Assembly: GCA_036504535.1 (NCBI GenBank)
Contig: DASXUY010000054.1
Coordinates: 8,383-72,382, forward strand
Direction of reading: 5' to 3'
Source: JARLGU01 sp036504535
GTDB lineage: Bacteria > Armatimonadota > Armatimonadia > Armatimonadales > Capsulimonadaceae
Length of the DNA stretch: 64,000 bases
A program made the translations under genes and the position numbers. The notes below the pieces were generated by a model, which saw only the letters and a program-made list of their open reading frames with translations, was not told the DNA's origin and made no database searches. Every line of letters begins with the position of its first letter. Position 1 is the first letter of the stretch. Shown here piece by piece: positions 62,251-64,000 of the stretch.

Positions 62251-63342
62251 ATGTCATACGGATCAGCGCCGATAACCAGTCCATTGCAATCGCTCGCAAC
62301 TGCGTGGCGCGTTTTGTCGCGACTCGGCGGACCGCAAACCATGGCTGCAGGTGTCACCGACTTCCTGGCGACGCCCCAAGCTCCCCCGTCCCAGCAGATC
62401 GTTTCGCAGCAGATGCTCGCGACAACGCTCATGGAAATCGGCGTCCCGGTCGACACAAGCACATTGGCGTTAGCGGAATCGTTTTCTCGCGTCGGAGTGG
62501 CGATTACCCAACCCAACATAAGCGACGGACGCGGATTATTGAAACGCGATCCCGAGATCACACCAGCCTCAATTGCACTGGCGTCAGCCCTCGGAGCACC
62601 GAAGTCTGATGGCGTCCTGAGGGCGCTGTCTGCCGTGATCCGCGGGCTTCCGGAGAGTGGGAACGTGTCCGACGAGGCACTTGAACAGCTCACGGTCAGC
62701 TTGGGGAATGGTCGCGAAGCCGAAGCAACCGCAACACAATTGAAAGGTCTACTCAGCCGGCTTGGCCACAGCATCGAAAACAAGATCATCGTTCGGGAAG
62801 CAATAGACTCCGATCCCCGGCTCTCCCTATTGGCGCTGTCGTCACGCAGCGACCGCAGAAGCGAAGGCGCAAATCAGTTGGCATCGAATATCGAAGGTCA
62901 GCAAGTTCTAAATCAAGCAGCAAGCGGCCACGGGCCAGCTGCGCCATTCTATTTTGGGTTTTATGCCGCAGGTCCCGATGGGCGAAACATACCAGTTGAA
63001 ATTCAAGTGAAGCGTGAGGAACAGAGGCGCGGGGGAAAGCATCACAGCGACGATGACGACGTCACGCTCACCACCCTCCGCATTTCGCCCGAGCGTCTCG
63101 GCCAACTGGAAGTGCGCCTCGCCGCCACAGAGTCCGGCGCGATGCGCTGCGATGTTCGCGCAGCCCAACTTGGAACCATGCGTCTGATGCGGCGTCATGC
63201 GCCCGATCTCGCCGATTCCCTTACTGCCGCGGGTTGGCAGGTCCAGCGTGTCACCGTCACGCAGGAGAAAGAGTTTCCGCCGCTGTGGTTTGGAGGCGAA
63301 ATCCTCGCCCAACCGCGGAGTTTGCTAGACAGGAAGGTTTGA
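62251..63342 (+). CDS. FliK-like flagellar hook-length control protein (C-terminal domain)
   Basis: A 363-residue protein. The N-terminal 240 residues are low-complexity and polar, as usual for FliK ruler regions. The C-terminal 120 residues match the FliK_C pattern: LTTLRISPERLGQLEVRLAA, then DVRAAQLGTMRLMRRHAPDLADSLTAAGWQVQRVTV. Start choice is uncertain; an ATG at 62341 (MAAGVTDF) is also plausible. It is followed two bases later by an FlhB C-terminal homologue, an arrangement known in other phyla. An antisense frame here is not credible. Confidence 0.8.
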   Translation: MSYGSAPITSPLQSLATAWRVLSRLGGPQTMAAGVTDFLATPQAPPSQQIVSQQMLATTLMEIGVPVDTSTLALAESFSRVGVAITQPNISDGRGLLKRDPEITPASIALASALGAPKSDGVLRALSAVIRGLPESGNVSDEALEQLTVSLGNGREAEATATQLKGLLSRLGHSIENKIIVREAIDSDPRLSLLALSSRSDRRSEGANQLASNIEGQQVLNQAASGHGPAAPFYFGFYAAGPDGRNIPVEIQVKREEQRRGGKHHSDDDDVTLTTLRISPERLGQLEVRLAATESGAMRCDVRAAQLGTMRLMRRHAPDLADSLTAAGWQVQRVTVTQEKEFPPLWFGGEILAQPRSLLDRKV

Positions 63343-63344
63343 CC

Positions 63345-63662
63345 ATGCCAGCTATTGCCGAACCAGAAGTCGAAGAAACAGGTGCGACGCGACACCCCGT
63401 GAGCGAACGAACCGCTATCGCGCTTCGTTACGACAAGTCAATCGACAGCGCGCCAACGATTCTTGCCACTGGTCGCGGCTACACGGCGGACAAGATCGTC
63501 GAAACCGCCCGCAACCACGGCATACCGCTTCGTAGCGATCCCGGTCTTGCCGCCGCCCTGTCGCAACTCGATATCGGCGCATCCATCCCCCCCGACATGT
63601 ACCGCGCAGTCGCCGAAGTGCTCGTGTGGGTGTACGGGCTGGAAAGCCAGGACAAGCGCTAG
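63345..63662 (+). CDS. FlhB C-terminal-domain homologue (YlqH-like substrate-switch protein)
   Basis: A 105-residue soluble protein equivalent to the cytoplasmic FlhB domain alone: ERTAIALRYDKSIDSAPTILATGRGYTADKIVETARNHGIPLRSDPGLAAALSQLDIGASIPPDMYRAVAEVL. The NPTH autocleavage site is absent, replaced by the opening ALRYDKS. Such stand-alone FlhB-C proteins occur next to FliK-like genes. AGGAAGG precedes the ATG. It would tune export specificity of a flagellar system encoded elsewhere. Confidence 0.9.
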   Translation: MPAIAEPEVEETGATRHPVSERTAIALRYDKSIDSAPTILATGRGYTADKIVETARNHGIPLRSDPGLAAALSQLDIGASIPPDMYRAVAEVLVWVYGLESQDKR

Positions 63663-63682
63663 GCGGACAGGGACAATGTGGC

Positions 63683-63805
63683 TTACGGTGCAGCTTCCCG
63701 GGGCGCAATCTTCGCTTCGTACACCCGCTGTTGCATAGTGCTCATCACGCGCACCATTCGTATCGAAACCACTGTTGAGACGCCGTAGATGAGATAATCG
63801 ATCAT
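63683..63805 (-). CDS. Possible small membrane peptide
   Basis: Forty codons from ATG give MIDYLIYGVSTVVSIRMV followed by a polar tail ending KIAPREAAP. One hydrophobic segment suggests a membrane peptide. The GAGG directly before the ATG is too close to be an ideal ribosome site and no homologue is known to me, so this is tentative. Confidence 0.25.
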   Translation of the reverse strand: MIDYLIYGVSTVVSIRMVRVMSTMQQRVYEAKIAPREAAP

Positions 63806-64000
63806 CCTCAAAACGATCAAATCTGATGTCTCAGGCGCAACAATGCGTGGTATATTTACCGTAACTACTCAGGCCCCCTTGTGGCTGACGCTCTAGTTCG
63901 GTTTCTTTGAAATAGTTGATCATTTCGGGAATCTTTTGTCTTTGTAGTTCGTTGATAGTCGTAATGGCTAACGAACTTGATCGACAAAAGCTCAACTCGC
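63806..64000. other. Right-edge region
   Basis: No complete gene is seen. An ATG at 63965 opens MANELDRQKLNS and runs off the window; it could be the start of a further gene but has no clear ribosome site. Confidence 0.3.

Noticed and set aside
62055..62789. 244-codon minus-strand open frame opposite the FliK-like gene
   Set aside because: The plus-strand protein has a recognisable FliK C-terminal domain and is followed two bases later by FlhB-C, so the minus frame is a shadow.

Overview
The window looks like a chromosomal segment of a diderm, glycan-degrading bacterium, most likely Armatimonadota. This is inferred from gene content and no database search was possible. The pointers are a Pup-ligase (PafA) family gene outside an actinobacterial context, a complete Mla-type MCE/ABC lipid transporter (so an outer membrane), tandem type II/IV pseudopilins, many glycoside hydrolases (GH36, GH5, GH127, GH27, GH95, a GH13-like protein), intergenic REP-like repeats, and S8 protease C-terminal RAVWG repeats.

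Layout. 1-3.2 kb: accessory DNA with an AraC remnant, an XRE-like/DUF3800 pair, a secreted orphan and an intact AraC regulator. 3.5-10.7 kb: two SDR dehydrogenases, a uracil-DNA glycosylase, a zinc alcohol dehydrogenase, a lipoprotein, DUF1801, a WecA/MraY-like transferase, dCMP deaminase and Uma2. 11.1-17.2 kb: GH36 plus GH5, then LemA plus an M48 protease. 17.3-22.1 kb: pafA followed by a tandem array of ankyrin genes, each copy preceded by a duplicated pafA tail. 22.4-34.7 kb: a minus-strand sugar-catabolic cluster (mtlD-like, proline dehydrogenase, URO-D-like, rhamnulokinase, GH95, GH27, GH127), interrupted by a 1.2 kb non-coding island with a MITE-like element and a 105-bp tandem repeat. 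34.8-38.8 kb: a polyprenyl-glycan style GT2/methyltransferase/phosphoesterase operon and three tandem pseudopilins. 38.9-47.5 kb: mostly housekeeping genes on the minus strand (GT4, purD, dnaB, rplI, mlaD, mlaF, mlaE). 47.6-52.4 kb: a c-di-GMP-I (GEMM) riboswitch in front of a subtilisin-like protease, followed by a membrane HD-GYP/GAF/GGDEF protein. 52.5-64 kb: cydAB, a cyclase plus GH13-like pair, tRNA-Leu(CAA), a DUF4397 lipoprotein, a double-VWA membrane protein, and a FliK-like/FlhB-C-terminal pair.

How the parts may work together. The GH cluster could strip galactose, fucose and arabinose from plant-type glycans and pass deoxy-sugars to the kinase and dehydrogenases. The riboswitch, protease and HD-GYP/GGDEF protein form a plausible local c-di-GMP circuit controlling a secreted protease. 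The ankyrin genes share strand and neighbourhood with pafA, but no Pup/UBact, proteasome or Mpa gene is visible here.
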